Shown in pieces: positions 1 to 8,448 of a stretch of DNA of 64,000 nucleotides. The stretch's first letter is position 1; the number at the start of each line of letters is the position of its first letter. The stretch covers positions 37,509-101,508 of the forward strand of contig JBBRPH010000011.1 in assembly GCA_038228295.1 (NCBI GenBank). The letters are read 5' to 3'. Origin of the DNA: JAICKM01 sp038228295 (GTDB lineage: Bacteria > Chloroflexota > Chloroflexia > QHBQ01 > JAICKM01). A program made the translations under genes and the position numbers. The notes under the pieces were generated by a model, which saw nothing but the letters and a program-made list of their open reading frames with translations, had not been told where the DNA came from and made no database searches.

Positions 1-606
1 GCTACTGGTGATAAGCCAATCGTTCGCTAGCTTATGCACTGTTCCCTTATCTACCGAACCGTCTGCTTTACGCGCAAAATCGAAGCGCAGTTCTACCGCC
101 GCTGCCTTGGTGGGATCTGCAATCACCTCTTTCATCACATGATAATTGGTGATTACGATATTCGCGTCGAGCAGAAATCCGGTGCCGAACTGCGCGGGCG
201 TTTCGACACGGCAGACGGGACGACAGGCGCTGATCGCCTTCTGCAACCAATTCACATCAAGGAATCCATTCAGCCCTACTTGATCCCGCACAAACGCTTC
301 GGCACGCTCATCAAGCGCAACTACAGCTTGGAACGCACCCGGTCCCATCTCAGCGGCAAAGGCTTTCAAGCGCGGATTGCCTTTATTCGCATCCACCGCC
401 GCTTTCAGTAGTTCTGCATCACGACCTTGCTCTTGTGACCATTGGATAACCTCAAAAGCAATACTGCGTAGACCACCATTGCCTACAAGGTTATCAAGAT
501 TCTCGCCCATACCAAAAAAGATCATCTGCTTTAGAGCATCTCTACTACGAAACGCATCTAAGAGCGCATTTTGGAAATTGTTGATCTGTGCCCGTGTCAT
601 TTCCAT
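1..606 (-). CDS. EAD1 - trypsin-like protease conflict protein (3' end outside window)
   Basis: Partial gene: the reading frame is open from an ATG at 606-604 to the left edge (202 codons). GGAG lies 8 nt before the ATG. Residues 3-85 form a helical effector-associated domain (EAD1): ALL-AF near residue 14, GENL-NLVG-GGL in the middle, W-QEQGR, then a NPRLKAF end. A serine-protease fold follows: GTGFLL (about 141-146) leading to ITNYHV with the putative catalytic His156; Asp and Ser lie beyond the edge. The domain aligns without gaps, 26 of 70 residues identical by hand, with the N-terminus of the EAD1-TIR protein at 30.9 kb. EADs are described as homotypic adaptors that recruit effectors in bacterial conflict systems; a role as protease effector or activator is inference. 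Base composition is visibly more AT-rich than radA next door, fitting a transferred gene. Confidence 0.85.
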   Translation of the reverse strand, partial: MEMTRAQINNFQNALLDAFRSRDALKQMIFFGMGENLDNLVGNGGLRSIAFEVIQWSQEQGRDAELLKAAVDANKGNPRLKAFAAEMGPGAFQAVVALDERAEAFVRDQVGLNGFLDVNWLQKAISACRPVCRVETPAQFGTGFLLDANIVITNYHVMKEVIADPTKAAAVELRFDFARKADGSVDKGTVHKLANDWLITSS

Positions 607-651
607 GCGCACATCTCCTCACATAGCCACTACAGCCAACTCGATCCCAAT

Positions 652-679
652 GTCATAACAAATCCCAGATGATGTCCAA
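652..679 (-). promoter_or_regulatory. Possible promoter of the EAD1-trypsin gene
   Basis: On the minus strand TTGGAC (679-674) is followed 16 nt later by TATGAC (657-652), about 46 nt before the ATG. It is a partial match to a sigma-70-type promoter. The rest of the 607-843 gap holds only the radA upstream region. Confidence 0.35.
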
Positions 680-799
680 GAGTATAGCAGATTTCGTTAC
701 CCCATGCCATAGGCAAACACGAGTGCAGCACACAGTCCACACCTATACCGTAATACCGGCAGCCAAGCCTGCATCACGCTGCACACTGCACGCTTATGG

Positions 800-805
800 T
801 ATAAT
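800..805 (+). promoter_or_regulatory. radA -10 element
   Basis: A perfect TATAAT lies 38 nt before the radA ATG, with no clear -35. A strong ribosome binding site (AAGGAG at 832-837) follows, so this transcript would have a leader. Confidence 0.4.
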
Positions 806-843
806 GTGGGTAGAACATCTGTCCCGATCTGAAGGAGACTCCC

Positions 844-2229
844 ATGCCCGTGCGCACGCAAACTAAGACCATGTATGTCTGCCAGCAATGCGGCAGCGAG
901 TCGCCCAAGTGGCAGGGGCGCTGCCCCGACTGCGGCGAGTGGAACACCTATAGCGAGATCCAGGTGAGCGGGGGCAGCGCGGCGGCAGTGAACCGGGCGA
1001 CGGCCACGTTGCGCGACGAGGGCAGCCGGCCGGTGGCCCTGCCCGATGTGAGCGCGGACGAGTTTCCGCGCCTCGTCGTGCCGGGTAGTGAGTTCAACCG
1101 TGTGCTGGGTGGCGGCGTGGTGCCGGGATCGCTAGTGCTGATGAGTGGCGATCCCGGCATCGGTAAATCTACGCTGCTCTTAGATGTGGGCGCGCAATTA
1201 GCAAGCGCCGGGCGCAAGGTGCTATATGTATCGGCGGAGGAGTCGATCCAGCAGATCAAGCTGCGCGCTGATCGATTGGGCCTGAAACAGCCGGACCTCT
1301 ATTTGCTGGGCGAGAGCGACCTGGACGCGGTGCGAACGCAGATCGGCAGCCTCAAACCAGGACTGGTGATCATCGACTCGATCCAAACGGTTTATCTGCC
1401 CGAACTGCCCTCAACCGCCGGCAGCGTGACCCAGGTACGCGAAAGCACCGCCGCGCTAATGAAGCAGGCCAAGAGTTCGCACATCCCGATGTTCCTGGTC
1501 GGCCATGTGACCAAAGAGGGCAACATCGCCGGGCCGCGCGTGCTGGAACACATGGTAGATGCGGTATTGTACCTGGAGGGCGACCGCTTCCACCAATACC
1601 GGCTATTGCGGAGCGTGAAAAACCGCTTCGGCAGCACCAACGAGGTCGGCGTGTTCGAGATGGCTGCCGAGGGGCTGATCGAGGTGCCCAATCCGTCGGC
1701 GGCGTTCCTGGCCGAGCGCATGGGCGGTGTATCCGGCTCCACCGTGGCGGTGACAATGGAAGGCACGCGCCCGCTGCTGGTGGAGGTGCAGGCGCTGACC
1801 ACGCCCAGCGCAACCGGGATGCCGCGCCGCACGGCCAACGGCATTGACGTGAACCGTCTGCATCTGCTGCTGGCCGTCCTCACCAAGCGCATGAACGTAC
1901 CGCTCTACAACCAGGATGTGTATGTCAATGTGGTCGGCGGCCTGAAAATTGACGAGCCGGCCGTGGACTTGGCGGTGGCTGTCGCTATCGCGTCGTCGTT
2001 CAAGAATGTGCAGGTGGACCCCGAATTGGCGGTGGTCGGCGAAGTGGGGCTGTCGGGCGAACTCCGCAGCGTGGGCCAGTTGGATCGCCGCCTGAACGAG
2101 GCGGCCAAACTGGGCTTCCGCCGCGCCATCTACCCCAAAAGTGCCCGCCCGCCGCGCGTGGACCCCGCCATCCAGGCCCGCCCGGTGGCCGACCTGGGCG
2201 AAGCGATTGAGGCCGCACTGACGGCGTGA
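844..2229 (+). CDS. radA: DNA repair protein RadA (Sms)
   Basis: RadA is a RecA-like ATPase that promotes branch migration and processing of recombination intermediates. All expected parts are in order over 461 residues: an N-terminal four-Cys zinc finger (CQQCG ... CPDCGEW), the Walker A loop GDPGIGKST near residue 105, the RadA signature KNRFGSTNEVGVFEM near 258, and a C-terminal Lon-protease-like domain (VNVVGGLKIDEPAVDLAVA) from about 360. Length is normal for the family. The ATG is chosen because GAAGGAG sits 7 nt upstream. It is the first gene of a same-strand run with the MscS and nadD genes. Confidence 0.97.
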   Translation: MPVRTQTKTMYVCQQCGSESPKWQGRCPDCGEWNTYSEIQVSGGSAAAVNRATATLRDEGSRPVALPDVSADEFPRLVVPGSEFNRVLGGGVVPGSLVLMSGDPGIGKSTLLLDVGAQLASAGRKVLYVSAEESIQQIKLRADRLGLKQPDLYLLGESDLDAVRTQIGSLKPGLVIIDSIQTVYLPELPSTAGSVTQVRESTAALMKQAKSSHIPMFLVGHVTKEGNIAGPRVLEHMVDAVLYLEGDRFHQYRLLRSVKNRFGSTNEVGVFEMAAEGLIEVPNPSAAFLAERMGGVSGSTVAVTMEGTRPLLVEVQALTTPSATGMPRRTANGIDVNRLHLLLAVLTKRMNVPLYNQDVYVNVVGGLKIDEPAVDLAVAVAIASSFKNVQVDPELAVVGEVGLSGELRSVGQLDRRLNEAAKLGFRRAIYPKSARPPRVDPAIQARPVADLGEAIEAALTA

Positions 2230-2329
2230 GCCGAATACGCAATGCAGAATAGCAACGAAATGAGCAGGAATCAAGGTCCGCAGTAGGATAGCGGCGGCGC
2301 AATCCTTGCTAAAGCAATCGCCGCGTAGC

Positions 2330-2370
2330 GCACTTTCTACTTTTAACTCCCCGCTTTTCATTTCGCACTG
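2330..2370. repeat. Degenerate heptanucleotide tandem repeat
   Basis: The radA-MscS gap contains about six 7-nt units of the form CGCACTT / TCTACTT / TTAACTC / CCCGCTT / TTCATTT / CGCACTG. The unit differs from copy to copy but the period is clear. It belongs to the same class as the repeats at 10.57, 15.9, 16.17, 36.3, 39.55 and 56.45 kb. Confidence 0.55.
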
Positions 2371-2380
2371 AGGCTGCCAC

Positions 2381-3169
2381 ATGACGACCACCGGCTTCAC
2401 CCAAGACCAACTACTCGCCGTCCTGTGGAATATCGGGCGCGCGCTTGCCATTTTGATCATCGGCTTGGTGCTGGCGCGTTTGGCACGCCAAGCCATCTTG
2501 CGGCTAGGCGTTAGCCGGCGCATCGCCGTCAATCTGGCTGCGCTAATCGGCAACCTGGCCCAGATGCTGATCATCGCCTTTGCCTGCGTGCTGATCCTGC
2601 CGACCTTCGGCGTGGATTGGACCGGCCTGCTGACGCTGATCGGCACGGTGGGCCTAGCGATTTCGCTGGCCTTCCAGGATTTGCTCAAAAACATCATCGC
2701 GGGCATCTATATCCTGATTGAGCGGCCCTTCCAGATCGGCGACGTGATCACCGTGGAGCGGGCGGGCAGTTCGATCACCGGCACCGTGCAGGCTATCGAA
2801 CTGCGCGTGAGCGCTCTGCGGACAGCGGACGGCTTGCAGGTGATCGTGCCTAACAGCACCCTGTTCACCGAAGTCCTGATCAACCGCACCGCGTTTAACC
2901 TGCAACGCGACATAATCAGCGTCGCTATCGAACCGGGCGAGCGTACCCTGAGCAATCTAACGACGACAATCAGCGACGCGCTGCGAACCATCGCGGAGAT
3001 CAGCGGCAGCCCGGCCCCCAGCACACGGGTGGAGAACTACTCGCCTACGCAACTCAAGCTGCACGTCGAGTTCTGGTCGGCTCCGGCAGACGAGGTAGCG
3101 GTCACGAGCGCAGCGGTGCTGGCCCTACGCCAGGCGTTGCCCGATGCCGAAGTCACGGTGATCGCCTGA
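2381..3169 (+). CDS. MscS-type small-conductance mechanosensitive channel
   Basis: A 262-residue membrane protein of the MscS family, which releases solutes upon osmotic downshock. Three hydrophobic helices lie in residues 10-105. The pore-lining and beta-domain signature follows: GLLTLIGTVGLAISLAFQDL, IAGIYILIERPFQIGD, then EGTVQ-like GTVQAIELRVS and VIVPNS near residue 167. A C-terminal alpha/beta region completes the fold. GAGG lies 7 nt before the ATG. The stop codon TGA shares its last base with the nadD ATG, so the two are translationally coupled. No truncation is evident; length is near the short end of the family. Confidence 0.92.
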   Translation: MTTTGFTQDQLLAVLWNIGRALAILIIGLVLARLARQAILRLGVSRRIAVNLAALIGNLAQMLIIAFACVLILPTFGVDWTGLLTLIGTVGLAISLAFQDLLKNIIAGIYILIERPFQIGDVITVERAGSSITGTVQAIELRVSALRTADGLQVIVPNSTLFTEVLINRTAFNLQRDIISVAIEPGERTLSNLTTTISDALRTIAEISGSPAPSTRVENYSPTQLKLHVEFWSAPADEVAVTSAAVLALRQALPDAEVTVIA

Positions 3170-3783
3170 TGGGACTGCGGCTGGGTATTCTCGGCGGCAC
3201 ATTTGATCCCATCCACCTCGGCCATCTAGTCATCGCGCAGGAAGCCGCCGTCACGCTGGCGCTCGACCGCGTACTATTCCTGCCCGCCGGGCGGCAACCA
3301 CTCAAACAGGGCCAAGCCATCACGCCCAGCCCCGCGCGCGTCGCCATGATCGAGGCCGCCATCGGCGATAATCCCACCTTCATGCTCTCCCGCGCCGATC
3401 TGAACCCGCCCGGCCTGAGCTACACCGTGGACACACTGGATCGTCTGCGGGCCGAGTGGGGATCAACCGCCCAGTTCTGGTTTATCATCGGCGAAGACGC
3501 GCTAGCGAACTTGCTGGCATGGCGCGATCCGGCCGGCATTCTAGCCCGCACACGGTTGGCCGTCGCGCCGCGCCCCGGTGTAATCGTGCCTTGGCCTACG
3601 CTGGATCTTGCGCTACCCCAACTGCGCGCCACGCTTGATACGATCCCCATCCCACCCCTCGCCGTTAGCGCCACCGACTTGCGTGCCCGCATCGCCGCTG
3701 GGCGGCCCATCCGCTATCTGGTGCCGGACAGGGTAGCGGCGTATATCCGAGAGCAGGGGCTGTACCAGGTCGTGGAGCCGTGA
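3169..3783 (+). CDS. nadD: Nicotinate-nucleotide adenylyltransferase
   Basis: NadD joins nicotinate mononucleotide to AMP from ATP to give deamido-NAD in NAD biosynthesis. The 204-residue protein has the nucleotidyltransferase signature GGTFDPIHLGHL at residues 9-20, the FIIGEDAL substrate-binding segment and the closing SATDLRARI motif near 165-173 (the ISSTxxR equivalent). It starts inside the stop codon of the MscS gene (TGATG overlap). Length is typical. In many bacteria nadD sits next to rsfS; here the following gene is instead a glycosyltransferase after a 122-nt gap. Confidence 0.95.
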   Translation: MGLRLGILGGTFDPIHLGHLVIAQEAAVTLALDRVLFLPAGRQPLKQGQAITPSPARVAMIEAAIGDNPTFMLSRADLNPPGLSYTVDTLDRLRAEWGSTAQFWFIIGEDALANLLAWRDPAGILARTRLAVAPRPGVIVPWPTLDLALPQLRATLDTIPIPPLAVSATDLRARIAAGRPIRYLVPDRVAAYIREQGLYQVVEP

Positions 3784-3905
3784 GGCGTAGGCCGTAGACC
3801 ATGTAGATGTAGGAACGGGGCCGCGCAGCACAGTATCCGTAGGCCGCGCCGGCATCTCACAGCGGCTACCGCACGACCCACAGCGTCCAATCCACGGAGA
3901 TCAGC

Positions 3906-5108
3906 ATGGCAACTGTCGCTTTTTTCAACCTCCCCGCGCATGGGCATATCAACCCGACGTTACCGCTGGTGTCCGAGCTAGTGCGCCGGGGCGAGCACGT
4001 CGTATACTACAGCCTGCCCGCATTCCGCGCGGCGATTGAGGCGACCGGCGCGGTGTTCCGCGACTACGGCGCGGCGCTGCCGGCGGCGATCATGGACGTC
4101 GATCCCAATCTGTTCCGTTTCGCCGGGGTGTTGTTGCGTGTTACCGGCGCGGTCGTCCGTAGTGTGTGGCCCACGTTGCGCGCGGATCCGCCGGCCTACA
4201 TTATCCACGACTCGCTCTGTCCCTGGGGCAAATACCTGGCCCATTTGCTCGGCGTGCCGGCGGTCTGCTCGACCACCACCTTCGTGCTGGGCCTGCGCCA
4301 AGGATTGACCACACCGGAGCAAATCCCAGACATACTGCGCCAGGCGTGGGCAGCGCGACGTGAGTGGGGAGGCTTCCTGCGGCTGAGTCGGCGGCTGGCC
4401 CGCAGCTACCATGTCCGCCCGCCGTTGGGGCTAGATGTGTTCACCAACCGGCAACCGCTGACGCTGGTCTACACCGCCCGTCGCTTCCAACCATGGGGCT
4501 GGAGCTTCGGCTCCGGCACTGCCTTCGTTGGGCCTAGCTATACGGGACGCAGCGAAGCGGACGATTTCCCGTGGGCGGCGCTCGACGGACGGCCGCTAAT
4601 CTATATCTCGCTGGGCACGGTGTTCAGCAACCAGGTCGCGTTCTTCCGGCAGTGCTTCGCCGCCTTTGCCGACGCACCCTATCAGGTCGTACTGTCGCTG
4701 GGTGGGCGCGCAGACCCTGCGGCGCTCGGTCCCATCCCGGCCAACTGCATCGTGCGCCCGTTCGTGCCACAATTAGCGCTGCTGCAACGGGCGGCGCTGT
4801 TCATCACCCACGGCGGCATGAACAGCGTGAGCGAGGCGCTGTACTACGGCGTGCCGCTGGTGGTCGTGCCGCAGGCTGCCGACCAGCTAATCGTCGCCCG
4901 ACGCGTGGCCCGCCTGGGCGCGGGCGTGCTGCTGTCCCAAGCGCACCTGACCCCCGCCGGCCTGCGCGCCGATGCCGCCCGTGTGCTGGCCGACCCACGC
5001 TACCCCGCCGCCGCCCGCCGCGTCGGCGACCTGTTGTGCGCTACCGGCGGTGCCCCCCGCGCGGCCGATGTGGTCTGGGCCTACACGCGGGCGCAGGGGG
5101 TACGCTAG
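3906..5108 (+). CDS. MGT/YjiC-type UDP-sugar glycosyltransferase (GT1)
   Basis: A soluble two-domain GT-B enzyme of 400 residues. The N-terminus has the acceptor-domain signature FFNLPAHGHINPTLPLVSEL. The C-terminal half carries the donor-sugar signature of the macrolide and flavonoid glycosyltransferases: YISLGTVF near 233, RPFVPQLALL, then HGGMNSVSEALYYGVPLVVVP near 300 and AADQ. The family adds a sugar from a UDP donor to a small hydrophobic acceptor; the acceptor here cannot be told. GGAG lies 7 nt before the ATG. The 122-nt gap upstream contains short GTAGGCC/GTAGACC period-7 units (about 3784-3815). Confidence 0.9.
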   Translation: MATVAFFNLPAHGHINPTLPLVSELVRRGEHVVYYSLPAFRAAIEATGAVFRDYGAALPAAIMDVDPNLFRFAGVLLRVTGAVVRSVWPTLRADPPAYIIHDSLCPWGKYLAHLLGVPAVCSTTTFVLGLRQGLTTPEQIPDILRQAWAARREWGGFLRLSRRLARSYHVRPPLGLDVFTNRQPLTLVYTARRFQPWGWSFGSGTAFVGPSYTGRSEADDFPWAALDGRPLIYISLGTVFSNQVAFFRQCFAAFADAPYQVVLSLGGRADPAALGPIPANCIVRPFVPQLALLQRAALFITHGGMNSVSEALYYGVPLVVVPQAADQLIVARRVARLGAGVLLSQAHLTPAGLRADAARVLADPRYPAAARRVGDLLCATGGAPRAADVVWAYTRAQGVR

Positions 5109-5148
5109 TGGTGTGTGGTGCGGAACAGCACCCAAGCCGAACCGAGTT

Positions 5149-5184
5149 CCCTCTCCCCCTGCGGGGGAGAGGGTAGGGTGAGGG
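5149..5184. repeat. Palindromic GAGAGGG repeat, left copy
   Basis: Inverted repeat CCCTCTCCCCC-TG-CGGGGGAGAGGG followed by TAGGGTGAGGG. It is the truncated partner of the full copy at 5663-5708; the two flank the DUF559 gene. Confidence 0.8.
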
Positions 5185-5211
5185 TCGTCGCCCGATGGGC
5201 ACCCCGGCCCG

Positions 5212-5604
5212 CTACGGCAAATCGCCCTCGGCAATAGCGCCACACGCCTGGAGAATGGCCGTCACCACCCCCTCCAAATTGTGGGCCACGTCGCTGTTGC
5301 TGAAACGTAGCACCCGCAAGCCGTGCGCTTCCAGCCAAGCCGTCCGCTGTGCATCATACGCCACCTGCGCGGCGTGCGAGTCGCCGTCCAGTTCGATGAC
5401 CAACTGCACGGCGGCGCAGTAGAAATCGGCCACAAAATGGCCCAGCGGGTGTTGTCGCCGGAACTTATAGCCCAGGTGCCGGCCGCGCAACACCGCCCAC
5501 AACTTGGCTTCGGCGGGAGTCTGCATCCGGCGCAGTTCCCGCGCCCGCGCCAACAGTTGGGGGTCGCTATGATAGCGCCCGCCGACAGGGGGTTCATCGG
5601 GCAT
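5212..5604 (-). CDS. DUF559 endonuclease-like protein (Vsr/PD-(D/E)XK fold)
   Basis: A 130-residue DUF559 protein, a family related to very-short-patch-repair and restriction endonucleases. Visible hallmarks are ARELRRMQTPAEAKLWAVLR at residues 20-39, FRRQHPLGHFVADFYC near 48-63, ELDGDSHA near 70-77 and a closing VLRFSNSDV with a helical tail. The acidic and basic residues of the nuclease core (D of FVADFYC, E-D-G-D of ELDGDSH) are present. AAAGGA lies 7 nt before the ATG. The gene is bracketed by two copies of one palindromic repeat, which suggests that gene and repeat travel together. Substrate and biological role are unknown. Confidence 0.88.
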   Translation of the reverse strand: MPDEPPVGGRYHSDPQLLARARELRRMQTPAEAKLWAVLRGRHLGYKFRRQHPLGHFVADFYCAAVQLVIELDGDSHAAQVAYDAQRTAWLEAHGLRVLRFSNSDVAHNLEGVVTAILQACGAIAEGDLP

Positions 5605-5662
5605 CGCGCGATCCTTTGTCTATCTAGGCCAATCCGTAGCTGGATGATGGGGGAACGGCTGG

Positions 5663-5708
5663 CCCTCACCCTACCCTCTCCCCGGCGGGGGAGAGGGTAG
5701 GGTGAGGG
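5663..5708. repeat. Palindromic GAGAGGG repeat, right (full) copy
   Basis: A 46-bp almost perfect palindrome: CCCTCACCCTACCCTCTCCC, a short GC centre, then the same sequence inverted. It shares the GAGAGGGTAGGGTGAGGG half with the copy at 5149-5184. As RNA it would form a strong hairpin on either strand and could terminate both convergent genes. Confidence 0.85.
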
Positions 5709-5720
5709 CCGGCCGTCGTC

Positions 5721-7853
5721 TTACGCTTCCGCATCCAGTTGCGCCAACGTCGGCGGCACCGCTGGTGCCGGTTCCACCTGGACCAAGTTGGTGTGGAAGG
5801 TGCCGCCGGCCCCGATGTCGGCGGGGCGGGTGGCGGTGAGGGCGTTGGCGTTCCAGCCGGCTGGGCTGTAGTAGCCCCACCAACGGCTGAGATGGCAGGC
5901 CACGCCGGGGCCGACACTGTCCTTGACTTCGGCCACGAAGAAGGCTTCGCCGCGGTCATTGAAGGCCCGCACCCAGGTGCAGTCGGCGATGCCGCGCGCG
6001 GCCGCGTCGCTGGGGTGCAATTCGAGGGTCGGGCGGCGCTGCTTCTTTCGCATCGTCGGCATATCGGCGAACGAGGTGTTGAGGAAGTGGTGTGCCGCCG
6101 GCGTGATCAGCCGGATCGGGTAGCGCGCAGCGAGTTCGGGTGAACCATCGGGGCTTTCGGCTTCGGGTGTGTAGTCGATCACCGGGTCCACCCCCTGGCG
6201 CAGCAGTGTCGCAGAGTAGAGTTCGATCTTGCCCGACGGCGTGGGGTAGATCCCGTCGGTAAAGGGGATGAACGGGCGGGTGGGCGTGTTCAGGTGGACG
6301 TAAGTCTCGGCTTCCAGCCGCTCTAGCGTGATCCCGGCCATGTAAGGATGCTCGCCGGTCAGTGCCTGGCGGATCAGGTCGTCGTCGCTGTCACGGAAGC
6401 AGGGGTCGTTGTAGCCCATTGCGGCGGCCAGACGGCGGAAGAGTTCGGTGTTTGGGATGGCCTCGCCCATTGCGGGGATGGCTGGGCGGCTGAGTTGCAC
6501 GTAGAGATGGCCGTAGGCGCTATAGATGTCGCTGTACTCGAACGCCGTGGTCGCCGGCAGCACCAGATCGGCCCAGCGCGCCGTGTCGGTCATCACTTGC
6601 TCATGCACCACGGTGAACAGATCCTCGCGCGCCAGGCCGGCCAGCACTTTGGTTTGATTGGGCGCGACGTTGGCCGGGTTGGAGTTGTAGACCAGCAGCC
6701 CCTTGACCGGCGGATCGGCGACCTCGGTCAGCGCTTCGGCCAGTTGGATCATATTGATGGTGCGCGGGCGGTGGGCGTGGCGGGTCAGCAGGTCGGGCCG
6801 CTCCAGCGCCGCCGCGTTGAGGCCGAAGGTGCCGCTGGTGCTGAGAAGCGCGCCACCGCCCACTTCACCCCACGCGCCGGTCACGGCGGGCAGCATCAGC
6901 ACGGCGCGGGTGTTTTGCCCACCGTTGGTGTGCCGCGTCATGCCGTAGCTCAGGCGGATGGCACTGGGCCGGCTGGTGGCATAGAGGCGCGCAAACTCGC
7001 TGATCTGCGCCGCCGTCAGGCCGGTGATCGGGGCGGCGCGTTCGGGCGGCCAAGCGCGGGCGCGGGCTTCCAGCGCCGCCCAGCCCAGCGTGTGCTGCTC
7101 CAGGAACGCCGGGTTGTGCAGCCCCTCGCGCACCATGACATGGATCATCGCCAGCACCAGCGCGGCATCGGTGCCGGGGTTGAGCCGGATATGCAGATCG
7201 GCTTGCTCGGCGGTTTTGCTGCGGTGCGGGTCCACCACCACGAACGTCGCTCCGGCCCGCCGTGCCTCGTGGATATACGGCATCAGGTGGACATTGGTTG
7301 AGACCGGGTTGGTGCCCCAGGCAATGATCAGCCGCGCCGCGCCGAAGCCCTCTGGGTCGGTGCCCATCGTAGTGCCCATCACCGACTTGTATGCCTCGGT
7401 CCCCGTGGTCGAGCAGATGGTGCGGTCAAGCAGCGACGCGCCCATATAGCCGAAAAAACGGCGGTCCATGCTGGCGTAGGCCAGTTTGCCCATGGCCCCC
7501 GCATAGCTATAGGGCAGGATCGCCTCGGCCCCGTCTGCGGCGATGATGCCCGTGAAGCACTCGGCAATCGTCGCTACCGCGTCGTCCCAACTGATGCGCT
7601 CAAAGCGCCCGCTGCCCTTCGGCCCCACCCGGCGCTGCGGATACAGCACCCGCAACGGCGAGTAGAGCCGCTCCTGGTAATACTGCGTTTTGACGCACAG
7701 GAAGCCTTTGGTGAAGGGGTGATCGGCCCGCGCGCCCATCTTGACCACGCGCCCATCCTCGACCGTGGCGGTCATGGCGCAGGTATCGGGGCAATCGTGC
7801 GGGCAGACGACGGTCTTGACTTCGATCCGTTTGGCGGGAGGCGCGAGTGTCAT
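5721..7853 (-). CDS. Molybdopterin-dependent oxidoreductase (DMSO reductase family)
   Basis: A 710-residue cytoplasmic-looking catalytic subunit of the DMSO-reductase superfamily (no Tat signal). The N-terminus has an Fe4S4 motif, CPHDCPDTCAM with a fourth Cys in GFLCVK. SPLRVLYP, the ICSTTGTEA segment and IAWGTNPVSTNVHLMP bind the bis-MGD cofactor; the C-terminal domain ends with LNTSFADMP and GVACHLSRWWGYY. The substrate cannot be assigned; formate dehydrogenase-like and thiosulfate/polysulfide reductase-like members share these motifs. No electron-transfer or membrane subunit is adjacent. The ATG at 7853 is preferred over an upstream GTG because AAAGG lies before it. A TATAAT on the same strand (7904-7899) overlaps the end of the SRPBCC gene. 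Confidence 0.88.
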   Translation of the reverse strand: MTLAPPAKRIEVKTVVCPHDCPDTCAMTATVEDGRVVKMGARADHPFTKGFLCVKTQYYQERLYSPLRVLYPQRRVGPKGSGRFERISWDDAVATIAECFTGIIAADGAEAILPYSYAGAMGKLAYASMDRRFFGYMGASLLDRTICSTTGTEAYKSVMGTTMGTDPEGFGAARLIIAWGTNPVSTNVHLMPYIHEARRAGATFVVVDPHRSKTAEQADLHIRLNPGTDAALVLAMIHVMVREGLHNPAFLEQHTLGWAALEARARAWPPERAAPITGLTAAQISEFARLYATSRPSAIRLSYGMTRHTNGGQNTRAVLMLPAVTGAWGEVGGGALLSTSGTFGLNAAALERPDLLTRHAHRPRTINMIQLAEALTEVADPPVKGLLVYNSNPANVAPNQTKVLAGLAREDLFTVVHEQVMTDTARWADLVLPATTAFEYSDIYSAYGHLYVQLSRPAIPAMGEAIPNTELFRRLAAAMGYNDPCFRDSDDDLIRQALTGEHPYMAGITLERLEAETYVHLNTPTRPFIPFTDGIYPTPSGKIELYSATLLRQGVDPVIDYTPEAESPDGSPELAARYPIRLITPAAHHFLNTSFADMPTMRKKQRRPTLELHPSDAAARGIADCTWVRAFNDRGEAFFVAEVKDSVGPGVACHLSRWWGYYSPAGWNANALTATRPADIGAGGTFHTNLVQVEPAPAVPPTLAQLDAEA

Positions 7854-7899
7854 AGCGGCAGCCTTTCGGGTGGTATAATCCGGCACCTATAGCAGCGTA

Positions 7900-8370
7900 T
7901 TATACCACGTCGTGTGACCGCAGTGCCCCGGCTAGTTGCGCTAATTCGGCGCGGTAGATGCGCCGATATAGTCCCGGCATCAGTAGGCGATCCAGCAACC
8001 CGGCCGGCCCGACCGGGGCATCCCAGTCCGTCGCGATCTGTACCTTCACTTGCTTGCCGTCCGCAATGGGCGTGACGGTGAAGCGCGTCACTAGGCTGGA
8101 GGCGGTGTCGCTTTCGGCCAGCACACGGCCCGGTATCGGTTCGCTGATCGTCAACCGCATCGCGCGCATCATGCCCAGCGCGCCGGCCTGGAAGCGGATC
8201 ACGGTGCCCGCCCCGCGCCCGCCGCTCTCCACCTGCAAATCGCGGAAATACTGTTTGGGTAGAATCTGCGCGTGTCCTTTGGCGGTATCCGCGTAGTTGC
8301 TCAACAGATTATAAACCGCATCGGCCGACGCATCAATAACCACCACCGCTTCTGCGTGCATTTTACTCAT
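7900..8370 (-). CDS. SRPBCC/START-like family protein
   Basis: A 156-residue protein of the polyketide-cyclase/dehydrase (SRPBCC) superfamily, small helix-grip folds with a deep ligand pocket. Seen: AEAVVVIDASADAVYNLLSNYADT at the start, GGRGAGTVIRF and a strand-rich middle with MRLTISEPIPGRVLAES, and a long C-terminal helix (LLDRLLMPGLYRRIYRAELAQLAGAL). The start is the second ATG, which lies 7 nt after AGGAGG; the first ATG is only 1 nt after it. Its end lies 47 nt before the molybdoenzyme start, so the two may share regulation. The ligand is unknown. Confidence 0.8.
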   Translation of the reverse strand: MSKMHAEAVVVIDASADAVYNLLSNYADTAKGHAQILPKQYFRDLQVESGGRGAGTVIRFQAGALGMMRAMRLTISEPIPGRVLAESDTASSLVTRFTVTPIADGKQVKVQIATDWDAPVGPAGLLDRLLMPGLYRRIYRAELAQLAGALRSHDVV

Positions 8371-8448
8371 GACCATACCTCCTATAATTCCCTACCGGCG
8401 CGGTAAACAGCGCCGGTACAGCAATAATCACAACCCGCCGCCCACGGC

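Noticed and set aside
34..658. Plus-strand reading frames at the left end
   Set aside because: They are antisense to the EAD1-trypsin gene, whose minus-strand frame has a ribosome binding site and clear domains.
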